A stretch of DNA of 64,000 nucleotides from an uncultured Clostridia bacterium (GTDB taxonomy: Bacteria > Bacillota > Clostridia > Oscillospirales > Ruminococcaceae), in assembly GCA_944386475.1 (NCBI GenBank), contig CALXBH010000029.1, forward strand, positions 1-64,000, given 5' to 3'. The notes under the pieces were generated by a model. That model did no database searches. It saw only the letters and a program-made list of their open reading frames with translations, and was not told the origin of the DNA. How positions within the stretch are numbered: position 1 is the stretch's first letter; the number at the start of each line of letters is the position of its first letter. Positions 28,101 through 35,061 of this stretch are shown piece by piece. The position numbers were made by a program, and so were the translations under genes.

Positions 28101-28124
28101 GTTTAGTTTTTGGCTCTGTGACAT
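25122..28124 (-). CDS. GH38 alpha-mannosidase
   Basis: This 1000-residue enzyme is a bacterial GH38 alpha-mannosidase, a zinc-dependent retaining exo-enzyme. GHSHIDLAWLWPIRETKRK carries the His250/Asp252 zinc ligands, and MWVEPDTNISGGEALVRQ the likely nucleophile Asp327. LPDVFGYSGALPQIL and the all-beta C-terminal half are also typical. No signal peptide is seen, so it should act in the cytoplasm on imported manno-oligosaccharides; GH38 members vary in linkage (alpha-1,2, 1,3 or 1,6). It is the first gene of the mannan cluster, behind two consensus promoters. AAGGG lies about 10 bases before the ATG. Confidence 0.95.
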   Translation of the reverse strand: MSQSQKLNKRLLRPFCEEIKQRIYHKIGDLSVEAWKTAEPVPFSEKETGEHVPSLKIGDQWGGLWDCAWMHVTGKVPAEGKGQKVVLMIDLSGEGCVYRPDGVPIRGLTTFVSSANIYDHPLVMPVKRIVDVSECSDGNEEIDLWVDAGCNDLFGHLVGGGTLRQAEILTCDSEMRRFYYDYKFLMMLCDTLDEDTPLRNQLEYTLFNIATDCSDFTEESVAEGRRRLSYYLNMKNGDKSFVMTAVGHSHIDLAWLWPIRETKRKGIRTFSTALRMMEKYPDYIFGASQPQLYDWVKQDAPAIYEQIKQRVKEGRWECQGAMWVEPDTNISGGEALVRQVLYGKRFFREEFDKDMKILWLPDVFGYSGALPQILKKSDVPYFMTIKISWNTHNVFPHHTFLWQGIDGSQVLAHMPPEGNYNSDAIPGSLRHAERNFKDKDVSNEALLLFGVGDGGGGPSTDHLEYLSREKSMVGLPPVTQEPAINFFERIDKNRDKYATWCGELYLETHQGTYTTQANNKKYNRLMELALRDCEFSCSMARILTGFEYPQEELEKIWKEVLLYQFHDILPGSSIKRVYDESVPRYQEMYRRTLEISEQATRVIAQKLGVGENQSVIFNTLPWERTEVVTIAGAKKIVKIPAYGYVVVDNDREDAKAAEESVSETVLENRFLRAEFDKDGTILSIYDKTADREVLNQSVKVNNLVVYEDKGDCWDIPFTYMDKAPEQLKVVGCEVVDNGIHKSLRYTYEYGQSRFIQDITLGADDRKLTFHMDVEWQETFKMLRALYPVDVRTDHATCNIQFGNIQRPTHQNTSWDYAKIEICAHKWIDLSENGFGVALINNCKYGHSVWNNVLNINLLRSQMHPGENADKGHHEFSYELYIHDGDLLKVTEEAYKFNVAPMVTKGAGGEKTQLTAGSFLKVSADNVVVEAVKLAEDRSGYVLRLYECDGRRTKASVQMKGISSAELTNMIEDPGEALPTENGGFNLTFKPFEIHTVKVRY

Positions 28125-28272
28125 TTGCTAACACCCTTCATAAACAGTCGGATAAAGCGTTTCCGGGATCCTTTTTCGCAGATTTTGGGTGAAAATCGAT
28201 TCCCAAAAAATTCTTTATTTATTAAAAAAGGACAGAAAAACCCTTCAATTCTTTATCATAAAGTACTAAGTA

Positions 28273-28301
28273 ATTATAGTATTCGCACTGTGAAAAGTCA
28301 A
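28273..28301 (-). promoter_or_regulatory. Downstream promoter P2 for the mannan cluster
   Basis: On the minus strand TTGACT (28301-28296), a 17-base spacer and TATAAT (28278-28273). The expected start near 28266 leaves a leader of about 140 bases before the GH38 gene. Confidence 0.78.
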
Positions 28302-28322
28302 CTAAACGTAAGATTTTCATCA

Positions 28323-28400
28323 ATTCACACTATTTTCTTAGGATGAATTTGTATATATTATCTTTGCACCCACATTCACATTTTTTTCAACTAATTCACA
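28323..28400 (-). promoter_or_regulatory. Three TGTGAAT motifs, candidate AraC-type activator sites
   Basis: Identical TGTGAAT heptamers on the minus strand occupy 28329-28323, 28380-28374 and 28400-28394. Start-to-start spacings are 51 and 20 bases, close to whole helical turns. The nearest is 21 bases upstream of the P2 -35 box. Direct repeats about 20 bases apart are usual for AraC-family activators; binding by the adjacent regulator is inferred. Confidence 0.45.
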
Positions 28401-28472
28401 ATTAAATCTTCATTGAAATTAATCGGATCGCCAGCGGCCAGCTTTGCCGGCTGTTAAAGGGGTGCCTTCTGC

Positions 28473-28491
28473 TTGTATAAAAATTATACAA
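28473..28491. promoter_or_regulatory. Palindromic operator over promoter P1
   Basis: TTGTATAA and TTATACAA form a perfect 8-bp inverted repeat with a 3-base AAA centre. It covers the P1 -10 box and start region, the usual place for a repressor. No regulator for it is identified here. Confidence 0.5.
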
Positions 28492-28511
28492 CAAAAAATC
28501 CGCTCTGTCAA
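28483..28511 (-). promoter_or_regulatory. Upstream promoter P1 for the mannan cluster
   Basis: On the minus strand TTGACA (28511-28506), a 17-base spacer and TATAAT (28488-28483): a perfect consensus match. It would give a leader of about 350 bases. Confidence 0.8.
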
Positions 28512-28670
28512 CGCTTCTATTGTGGATAATGCACAGAAAGAATTGGAAAACCCGCCGCCGTTTTCTATCCGTTCCTGTGCGATGCATTTAAGTGCCTATC
28601 CGCTTGCCAGACACCTTATTATAATATAGGTGCCAAAACGTCTCACTGCTATTTTTATGCAGGCATGTCC

Positions 28671-29486
28671 TTAATCATGTCCTTCGCGGCTTTTTCGGAA
28701 CTGCACCGGCGAGGCGCCTGTTTCCTTTTTAAACAGATTGGAAAAATAATGCTGGTCGTCATATCCCAGCCGAAAAGCGATCTGCTTAACCGGGATGGTG
28801 GTATTGCGCAGCAGAGATTTGGCCACGTCCATCTTTTTGCGGATCAGGTAGCTGTAGGGGGTCTGCCCAAACTCCCGCTTAAACAGCTTTATGGCGTAAT
28901 CCTTGGAACGGTAGATGCTGGCGGCCATCTCCTCCACTGTCACCTTTTGCTCCACCCGGGCGTCCAGATACTGGCGAAGCAAAAGGGCCTCCCGGGACAC
29001 CTCCGGCACATCCCGGGTCTTTTCGTATAAGCGAAGCAGTATTTCATGGAATTTAAGAGCGCACCGGCGGTTAAGTTCCTCCACTGGCTCTGCCCCCCGG
29101 GTGATCTCGTAAAATTCCATAAACAGCTCTTTAACCCCACTGTGCCTAATCAGCATCCGGGACTCTAACCCATAGATCGTGAGCAGGCGCTCGACCAGTT
29201 CCCCGTTTACATTGAAAAACACCTTGGTCCAGGGGTCTTTATCATCGGAATAGTACCGGTGATCGTCCCCCCGGTGCAGGATATAGGCATCCCCCGCCGA
29301 AGCGGTAAACTCCCTTCCGCCGGCCTGCACCGTGCCGGTTCCTTCCTGGATATATTCGAACACATACACCCCGGCGTTATGCCTTTGCACCAGATAACTC
29401 CCGTCGCAGTAGGAGATCCCCGCCATGTCCAGCCAAAAGGGTTCTTCCGTCTCCGGTTTCAAAAAAGATCGAATATCCTCAAACAA
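28671..29486 (-). CDS. AraC-family transcriptional regulator
   Basis: This 271-residue protein has an N-terminal cupin-like sensor (AGDAYILHRGDDHRYY) and a C-terminal double helix-turn-helix of AraC type (VEEMAASIYRSKDYAIKLFKREFGQTPYSYLIRKKM, then PVKQIAFRLGYDDQHYFSNLFKKETGASPVQFR). AraC proteins with this layout usually activate carbohydrate genes when a sugar is bound. It lies directly upstream of the mannan cluster on the same strand and is divergent from the DUF4965 gene, so it probably controls one or both. The start appears to be a TTG at 29486, with GGTGAGG 8 bases upstream. Confidence 0.92.
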   Translation of the reverse strand: MFEDIRSFLKPETEEPFWLDMAGISYCDGSYLVQRHNAGVYVFEYIQEGTGTVQAGGREFTASAGDAYILHRGDDHRYYSDDKDPWTKVFFNVNGELVERLLTIYGLESRMLIRHSGVKELFMEFYEITRGAEPVEELNRRCALKFHEILLRLYEKTRDVPEVSREALLLRQYLDARVEQKVTVEEMAASIYRSKDYAIKLFKREFGQTPYSYLIRKKMDVAKSLLRNTTIPVKQIAFRLGYDDQHYFSNLFKKETGASPVQFRKSREGHD

Positions 29487-29539
29487 ATTTTATTCCTCAC
29501 CTTTTTACTCATATTTGCTATGTTAATTCCGTTAAATTA

Positions 29540-29568
29540 ATAGTATATTACAACTGTAATCCTGTCAA
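29540..29568 (-). promoter_or_regulatory. Promoter of the AraC gene
   Basis: On the minus strand TTGACA (29568-29563), a 17-base spacer and TACTAT (29545-29540). Its -35 lies inside the 21-bp palindrome at 29561-29581. Confidence 0.65.
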
Positions 29569-29581
29569 TGTCATTGACAGG
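29561..29581. promoter_or_regulatory. 21-bp palindromic operator between araC-type gene and DUF4965 gene
   Basis: CCTGTCAATG and CATTGACAGG form a perfect 10-bp inverted repeat around a single T. It overlaps the regulator's -35 box and lies 45 bases before the divergent gene's ATG, so one protein bound here could act on both. Confidence 0.6.
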
Positions 29582-29625
29582 AAAAGAGAAACGAGAGTTT
29601 TTAATAAGAAAGGACGGAACGAGTT

Positions 29626-31554
29626 ATGAGAATGAGACCCCCTTCGGTTCCCCTGATTACTGTCGATCCTTATTTCAGCGTGTGGTCTGCGGCTGACAAG
29701 CTCACCGACGACACCACCAAGCACTGGACCGGCAAACCCAACACCATGATCGGCACCGCCGACATCGACGGCACCACCTACTGCTTTATGGGCAACGCCA
29801 AAGAGCTTGACATCCCTGCAATGAAGCAGAAAAAACTGGACGTCAACGCTTTGTCCACCACCTACACCTTTGCGGCGGCCGGTGTAGAGCTCACCGTGCG
29901 CTTTACCACCCCTGCCCTGCCGGACGATTTGATGCTGTTCTCCCGCCCCCTTACATACTGCAAGGTAACGGCAAACAGCACCGATGGAAACTGCCACAAG
30001 GTAAACGTCGCTATTAAAGTGTCCGAAGAAATCTGCCTGGACAAAAAAGGCCAGTATGATGTGACTATGGAGGAAGTTTCCTTCGCAGGCGACATCAAAA
30101 CCGTCAAGATGGGCAGCGTGGACCAGCCGATTCTGGAGAAATTCGGCGACGACCTGCGGATCGACTGGGGTTATTTCTATCTCTCGGTCAAGGGTGCGGA
30201 CGCGGCTGTGTGCACCTGCAAAAAAGAAAATGAAGAGGACATGAACTTTGTAGGCGCGAAAGCGGCGCTTTCCACCTGCGACGAAAGCGGCGCGCTGTTC
30301 GCCTTTGCCTATGACGACATCGACTCGTTAGTTTACTTTAACGACCGGGTAAAAGCCTACTGGAAAAAAGACGGCGCCACCATCGATCAGGTGATCGTGG
30401 ACGCTTATGCCGGTTATGATGAGCTTGTGAAAAAAGCCGACGCTTTCTCGGATGACATGTTCTGCAAAGCGGTTCGCGCAGGCGGCGAAAAATACGCGGA
30501 GCTGTTGGAGCTCGCTTACCGTCAGGTAGTCGCCGGCCACAAGCTGGTTTTGGACACCGAGGGCAAGATCGTCTACGCCTCCAAGGAGTGCTTCAGCAAC
30601 GGCTGCGCCGTTACCGTAGACGTAAGCTATCCTTCTATCCCCATGTTCTTGTACTACAATCCCGAGCTTGTGAAGGGCATGTCCCGTCCCATCTTCAAAT
30701 ATGCGGATACCGAGGCTTGGCCTTTTGATTTTGCTCCACACGATGTGGGCTGCTATCCTCACCTAAACGGCCAGGTTTACAGCGGCGGCGCTAATCCCGA
30801 GGGCCAGATGCCTGTTGAGGAATGCGGCAACATGCTGGTAATGGTCGCTTCCACCTGCGTGGCGGAAAACGATCCTTCTTTTGCCAAGGAATACCTGAAA
30901 GACTTAAAGCAGTGGGCGGATTATCTGGTGGAATACGGCACCGATCCGGAAAACCAGCTGTGCACCGACGACTTCGCCGGCCACCTGGCTCACAACTGCA
31001 ATCTGTCCTTAAAAGCCATCATGGCCATCGCCGGCTTCTCGATCATCGAGGATATGCTGGGCAACAAGGCCGAGGCGGAAAAATACTTAAGCACCGCGAA
31101 GGAAATGGCGGCTACCTGGGTGAAGATGGCGGACAACGGCGACGGCAGCTACCGTCTGGCCTTTGACCAGCCCGGCACCTTCAGCATGAAGTACAACGTC
31201 ATTTGGGATAAGATCTTCGGTACCAACCTTTTCCCCAAAGAGGTTATCCAGTCCGAATTTGCCAGCTACAAAAAGCACATCAACAAATACGGCATGCCTC
31301 TGGACAACCGGGAGACCTACACCAAATCCGACTGGCTGGTATGGACTGCTACCCTGTCTCAGACTCGCGAGGAATTTGAGGAATTTGTTGCTCCCCTGTG
31401 GGATTGCTACAACTGCACTCCTTCCCGTGTGCCTATGAGCGACTGGTACTTCACCATCACCTCTGAGCAGAGAGGCTTCCAGCATCGAACCGTGCAGGGC
31501 GGCCTGTTCATCAAGCTGCTGGAGGAAAGCGGCATCTGCAAATACTATAAATAA
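29626..31554 (+). CDS. DUF4965/GtaA-like family protein
   Basis: This 642-residue protein opens RPPSVPLITVDPYFSVWSAADKLTDD, the hallmark of the DUF4965/DUF5127/DUF1793 group often annotated as glutaminase A-like. An N-terminal beta-sandwich is followed by an alpha/alpha barrel with YFNDRVKAYWKK, LAYRQVVAGHKLV, NGCAVTVDVSYPSIPMFLYYNPEL, FAPHDVGCYP and MPVEECGNMLVM, all conserved in the group. The fold resembles glycoside hydrolases such as GH15-like barrels more than amidases. No signal peptide is present, so it should be cytosolic. It is divergent from the AraC gene and shares a palindromic operator with it, which argues for a carbohydrate role. AAAGGA is 11 bases before the ATG. Confidence 0.8.
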   Translation: MRMRPPSVPLITVDPYFSVWSAADKLTDDTTKHWTGKPNTMIGTADIDGTTYCFMGNAKELDIPAMKQKKLDVNALSTTYTFAAAGVELTVRFTTPALPDDLMLFSRPLTYCKVTANSTDGNCHKVNVAIKVSEEICLDKKGQYDVTMEEVSFAGDIKTVKMGSVDQPILEKFGDDLRIDWGYFYLSVKGADAAVCTCKKENEEDMNFVGAKAALSTCDESGALFAFAYDDIDSLVYFNDRVKAYWKKDGATIDQVIVDAYAGYDELVKKADAFSDDMFCKAVRAGGEKYAELLELAYRQVVAGHKLVLDTEGKIVYASKECFSNGCAVTVDVSYPSIPMFLYYNPELVKGMSRPIFKYADTEAWPFDFAPHDVGCYPHLNGQVYSGGANPEGQMPVEECGNMLVMVASTCVAENDPSFAKEYLKDLKQWADYLVEYGTDPENQLCTDDFAGHLAHNCNLSLKAIMAIAGFSIIEDMLGNKAEAEKYLSTAKEMAATWVKMADNGDGSYRLAFDQPGTFSMKYNVIWDKIFGTNLFPKEVIQSEFASYKKHINKYGMPLDNRETYTKSDWLVWTATLSQTREEFEEFVAPLWDCYNCTPSRVPMSDWYFTITSEQRGFQHRTVQGGLFIKLLEESGICKYYK

Positions 31555-31603
31555 CCGAAAACAGTTTTATCATACTTTCTGACCAAAGGACCTGATTGTA
31601 AAC

Positions 31604-31641
31604 AGCGCGCCGGATGGAAAACTCCATCCGGCGCGCTTTAT
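31604..31641 (+). terminator. Intrinsic terminator after the DUF4965 gene
   Basis: AGCGCGCCGGATGGA pairs with TCCATCCGGCGCGCT around a 4-base loop, followed by TTATATTT. Confidence 0.85.
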
Positions 31642-31690
31642 ATTTCAATATCAGTAATGGGCAAAGATGCGCCGCTGTCTGCATCTTTGA

Positions 31691-32305
31691 TTAATAACCT
31701 AAATTTTCATGGATCAAAAGGACCTCAAACTCCCCTGTCATAGGCTTGCCCCATAAAACAGAAAGCCCCCGGCAGATCCTTTCCGGACTCTTGCAGTCAT
31801 AACAGCGGTCGCCTTTAACAGCACAGGGCGTTTTCACTCCCAGCCGCTTTGCATTTAAGGGAGCCGCTATGTTTCTTGCCCGGTACAAGGCGCTTTCATA
31901 ATCCTTGGCGATTTTATTTTCGCCAACCACCAGATAAACCTTCTTATGTCCGTAAAAGATAGAGGCCACCCGATTGCAGTTTCCATCGATGTTGACAATC
32001 TCCCCGTTTTCGGAAATTCCGTTGACTGAAGAAATATAAACAGCGGCAGCGCCTGCTTGTGCACGGACTTGGTCGCCGGTTTTTCCCTCTGGCGTCCTTA
32101 GATGCCAAAACACTTGGTTGTGGGTACTCAGGCTTTCATAAAGACCCATTTGTCCTAGCGTCATGGAGCCGGCAAATCCGACCGTTTGCTTGTCGATGGC
32201 GGCGTTTAAATAGCTGACGGCGTCTGAAGCGGTTTCAAAACAGTTGACTGTGTACCCCAAAGCCGTTAGATTCTCTTTCAGCAAAGTAAAATCTTTTCTT
32301 TCCAT
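31691..32305 (-). CDS. LUD-domain protein (LutC/YkgG-like)
   Basis: This 204-residue single-domain LUD protein belongs to the group typified by LutC of lactate utilisation. VGFAGSMTLGQMGLYESL and VYISSVNGISENGEIVNIDGNCNRV are the conserved nucleotide- or substrate-binding segments. A C-terminal Cys pair (CYDCKSPERICRG) could hold a metal or cluster. Stand-alone LUD proteins are common in Clostridia and their reaction is unknown; no LutA or LutB is nearby. It is divergent from the CMD-family gene. GGGGAG lies 12 bases before the ATG. Confidence 0.85.
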   Translation of the reverse strand: MERKDFTLLKENLTALGYTVNCFETASDAVSYLNAAIDKQTVGFAGSMTLGQMGLYESLSTHNQVFWHLRTPEGKTGDQVRAQAGAAAVYISSVNGISENGEIVNIDGNCNRVASIFYGHKKVYLVVGENKIAKDYESALYRARNIAAPLNAKRLGVKTPCAVKGDRCYDCKSPERICRGLSVLWGKPMTGEFEVLLIHENLGY

Positions 32306-32346
32306 TTTTATTTTGCACTCCCCATAACAGTTTAAGCTTATCCAAT

Positions 32347-32375
32347 ATTATAGTACGAATTGATTTCGTCTTCAA
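32347..32375 (-). promoter_or_regulatory. Promoter of the LUD gene
   Basis: On the minus strand TTGAAG (32375-32370), a 17-base spacer and TATAAT (32352-32347). An imperfect inverted repeat (32398-32409 with 32435-32448) lies between this and the divergent promoter. Confidence 0.65.
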
Positions 32376-32497
32376 CATCTTTCATCGTCTGAGCGCCGCC
32401 GGAAAAACGTGCTTTTATCCAATCTTGGAGTTATCGTTTTTCCCCGGCTGCGTGTAACTATAATCACCGCCTATAGAAAATCATGCAAAATAGGTAT

Positions 32498-32525
32498 TTG
32501 CCTTTTTGCCCTTATGCGGTACAAT
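32498..32525 (+). promoter_or_regulatory. Candidate promoter of the CMD-AKR pair
   Basis: TTGCCT (32498-32503), a 16-base spacer and TACAAT (32520-32525): a moderate match. Confidence 0.5.
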
Positions 32526-32575
32526 AGAAAAGAAAGTGAAACTCCCGGTTAAACCTATAAAAAGGAGTGTTTTCA

Positions 32576-33337
32576 TTGAATATCACAGATTCTGCTAAAA
32601 AATACTGCGGCGCGGCCTTTTCAGGCGACGCCCCCGGCCTTTGTAAAACCGATCCCGAGTTTGTCGAACGGTTTGCGAATTTCGCCTATGATGAAGTGGT
32701 AAACAGCGATGACCTGGACAGCCGTACCCGGATGATGGCAATCCTCGCCGCCCTGCTCGGCTGTCAAGGAATCGACGAATTTAAAGTCATGCTCCCTGCA
32801 GCGCTTAATCTGGGCGTCACTCCGGTGGAGGCAAAGGAGATCGTCTATCAGGCGGCAGCCTATCTCGGCATCGGCCGGGTTTTGCCGTTCCTTTCCGCGG
32901 TCAACGACGTTTTAAAAGCCCGGGGTGTCACGCTCCCCTTAGAGGGGCAGGCCACTACCACCATAAAAGACCGGGTGGAAAAAGGCGAACAGACCCAGGT
33001 GGATATTTTCGGCGATGGGATGAAGGGCTTTTCCAAGTCCGGCCCGGAAGAAAGCCGGCATATCAACCGCTGGCTTTCCGGCAACTGCTTTAGGGATTAC
33101 TACACCCGCACCGGGCTTGATTACAAACAGCGGGAAATGATCACCTTTTGCTTTTTGGCGGCCCAGGGAGGGTGCGAGCCTCAGCTCACATCCCACGCGG
33201 CGGGAAATATGCGCATCGGAAACGATAAGGCGTTTTTGATTAAAATCATCTCCCAGTGCCTGCCCTATATCGGCTATCCCCGCAGCTTAAACGCCCTAAG
33301 GTGCGTGAATCAAGCGGAAGAGCAGGTGAACAAATAA
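32576..33337 (+). CDS. Carboxymuconolactone decarboxylase-family protein (two CMD domains)
   Basis: This 253-residue protein has two CMD-type helical domains: LDSRTRMMAILAALLGCQGIDEFKVMLPAALNLGVTPVEAKEIVYQAAAY in the first half, and DYKQREMITFCFLAAQGGCEPQLTSH in the second. CMD proteins are often AhpD-like thiol reductases or ring-lactone decarboxylases; the single Cys per domain here does not match the AhpD CxxC pair. The start is probably the TTG at 32576, 8 bases after AAGGAG; the GTG at 32567 is inside that site. Its TAA overlaps the next gene's ATG (TAATG), coupling it to the Fe-S aldo/keto reductase and suggesting a shared redox task. Confidence 0.85.
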   Translation: MNITDSAKKYCGAAFSGDAPGLCKTDPEFVERFANFAYDEVVNSDDLDSRTRMMAILAALLGCQGIDEFKVMLPAALNLGVTPVEAKEIVYQAAAYLGIGRVLPFLSAVNDVLKARGVTLPLEGQATTTIKDRVEKGEQTQVDIFGDGMKGFSKSGPEESRHINRWLSGNCFRDYYTRTGLDYKQREMITFCFLAAQGGCEPQLTSHAAGNMRIGNDKAFLIKIISQCLPYIGYPRSLNALRCVNQAEEQVNK

Positions 33338-34443
33338 TGGAATATCGGAAACTCCCCCGGGGCGATGAGCGGGAACGCTTCAGCGTTTTAGGCCTCGGCA
33401 TGGGCGGCATCCAGGAAAGCCCGGAGGAGGAAATCGAAGCGGTCGTCCGCACGGCGGTGGAACGGGGGATCAATTTCTTCGACCTGTGCGCCGGCGGCCA
33501 AAAGGTATACGCCCCCTTTGGCCGGGCTATTGCCGGGAACCGGGAAAAGGTCTTTTTCCAGCTCCATTTCGGCGCGGTTTATAATGAAAAGGGCGAGTAC
33601 GGCTGGTCCCGGGATCTTAAACAGATCAAGGACACCTTTGCGTGGGAGCTTGATACCCTGAAAACCGATTACGCGGACTTTGGCTTTCTCCACTGCGTGG
33701 ACGAGGACAGCGATTATGACGACCTGTTCCAGTCCGGCGTGGTGGAGTATTTAAAACAGCTGAAAGCAAAGGGCATCATCCGGCACATTGGGTTTTCCTC
33801 CCACACCCCGTCGGTGGCAAACCGCCTGCTTGACACCGGCCTTGCCGATTTGATGATGTTTTCCATTAACCCCGCCTACGACCTGGAGCAAGGGGACGAA
33901 CTGGGCATCGGCTCGGTGTCCGAGCGGGCCGGGCTGTTTAGGCGCTGTGAAGCGGAAGGAGCAGGCATCTCGGTGATGAAGCCCTTCCACGGCGGGCAGC
34001 TGCTGGACGCAAACACCTCCCCCTTTCACACAGCCATGACCCGGTATCAATGCCTCCAGTACGCTCTGGACCGGCCCGGCGTGCTGACTGTTGTGCCCGG
34101 TATGCGCAACTTGGAGGACCTTAACCAGCTGACCGGCTTTTGCGGCGCCTCCCCGGAGGAAAAAGACTACTCGATAATCGGGCAGTTTACTCCTGCCGCG
34201 GCTCAGGGAAGCTGCGTTTACTGCAACCACTGCCAGCCCTGCCCTGCGGGGATCGACATCGGCCTTGTGAACAAATACTACGACCTTGCCCTGGCTGGCG
34301 ACCGGATGGCGGCGAACCACTACGATAAGCTCACCGTCAAGGCCGGCGCCTGCATTGGCTGCGGCCACTGCGACAGGCGATGTCCTTTCCATGTAAGGCA
34401 AAGTGACCGGATGAAGGAGATCGCCGCTTATTTCGGCGGATAA
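33337..34443 (+). CDS. Aldo/keto reductase with two C-terminal Fe-S motifs
   Basis: This 368-residue protein has an aldo/keto reductase barrel in the first 280 residues (SVLGLGMGGIQES, HCVDEDSDYDDLF, GFSSHTPSVANRLLDTG, SVMKPFHGGQLLD). A ferredoxin-like C-terminus follows, with CVYCNHCQPCPAGIDI and CIGCGHCDRRCPFHV, each able to bind a 4Fe-4S cluster. This class is common in anaerobes and is thought to shuttle electrons between a substrate and the clusters; substrates are mostly unknown. The usual AKR tetrad is not obvious in the normal place. The ATG at 33337 overlaps the CMD gene's stop codon and has AGGTGA 8 bases upstream. Confidence 0.9.
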   Translation: MEYRKLPRGDERERFSVLGLGMGGIQESPEEEIEAVVRTAVERGINFFDLCAGGQKVYAPFGRAIAGNREKVFFQLHFGAVYNEKGEYGWSRDLKQIKDTFAWELDTLKTDYADFGFLHCVDEDSDYDDLFQSGVVEYLKQLKAKGIIRHIGFSSHTPSVANRLLDTGLADLMMFSINPAYDLEQGDELGIGSVSERAGLFRRCEAEGAGISVMKPFHGGQLLDANTSPFHTAMTRYQCLQYALDRPGVLTVVPGMRNLEDLNQLTGFCGASPEEKDYSIIGQFTPAAAQGSCVYCNHCQPCPAGIDIGLVNKYYDLALAGDRMAANHYDKLTVKAGACIGCGHCDRRCPFHVRQSDRMKEIAAYFGG

Positions 34444-34496
34444 CCTCAAAGCTCTCCTCCCTGGTATTAATTTTAAAACAAAAGGAGTTTTACACC

Positions 34497-35060
34497 ATGA
34501 ATAAAACCATAAAAAACCTGACACTGGCAGCCATGTTCCTGGCCATCGGCCTGGTGCTCCCCTTTTTGACCGGGCAGATCCCTCAGATCGGAAATATGCT
34601 CCTGCCCATGCACATCCCCGTCTTTTTGTGCGGTTTAATCTGCGGCTGGCAGTACGGCGGCGCGATCGGCTTTATCCTGCCCCTTTTGCGTTCGGCCTTG
34701 TTCGGCGCGCCGATGTTTTTCCCCGCGGCCACCGCTATGGCCTTTGAACTGCTGACCTACGGCCTGGTGGCCGGGCTTTTGTACAGCCTTTCCCGGTGGC
34801 AGTGCGTCATTGCCCTTTACCGCTGTCTGATCGTCGCCATGCTGGCGGGCCGCGCGGTATGGGGATTTGTCCAGGTCATCCAGCTGGGGCTGTCCGGCAG
34901 CGCTTTCACCTGGCAGGCGTTTATGTCGGGGGCGTTTTTAAACGCCATCCCCGGCATTATCCTCCAGCTTGTTTTGATTCCCGGCATTATGGTCGCCCTC
35001 AACCGCACCGGCCTTGTCCCCTTTAAAAAGCAGCAGACCGCAAAGCAGGCGGAGCAGTAA
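34497..35060 (+). CDS. ECF transporter S component
   Basis: This 187-residue protein with about six helices has the N-terminal IKNLTLAAMFLAIGLVLPFLTGQIPQIG helix and the HIPVFLCGLICGWQYGGAIGFILPLLRS region of ECF S components, which capture a vitamin or other small nutrient and use a shared EcfAAT module. I cannot name the ligand. The following gene, one base downstream, is a P-loop kinase, which suggests that the imported compound is a nucleoside, alcohol-bearing vitamin or precursor trapped by phosphorylation. AAGGAG is 9 bases before the ATG. Confidence 0.85.
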   Translation: MNKTIKNLTLAAMFLAIGLVLPFLTGQIPQIGNMLLPMHIPVFLCGLICGWQYGGAIGFILPLLRSALFGAPMFFPAATAMAFELLTYGLVAGLLYSLSRWQCVIALYRCLIVAMLAGRAVWGFVQVIQLGLSGSAFTWQAFMSGAFLNAIPGIILQLVLIPGIMVALNRTGLVPFKKQQTAKQAEQ

Positions 35061-35061
35061 A

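Larger units (their letters stand above)
28125..28670. other. 546-bp regulatory region upstream of the mannan cluster
   Basis: No credible gene is seen here. On the minus strand it holds two consensus promoters, a palindrome over the upstream -10 box, three TGTGAAT motifs, and a leader hairpin (28183-28189 with 28202-28208, TTTTGGG/CCCAAAA). It is AT-rich compared with the flanking genes. The AraC gene ends at its far side. Confidence 0.7.

Noticed and set aside
28183..28208. Catabolite-control (cre-like) site around TGAAAATCGATT
   Set aside because: At least four mismatches to TGWAANCGNTNWCA; better explained as the loop of a small leader hairpin.
29574..29607. Plus-strand promoter TTGACA...TAATAA for the DUF4965 gene
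   Set aside because: The spacer is 22 bases, too long; the TTGACA belongs to the palindrome.
30328..31485. Antisense open frames in the DUF4965 gene
   Set aside because: They mirror the GC-rich codon use of the real gene and lack start signals.
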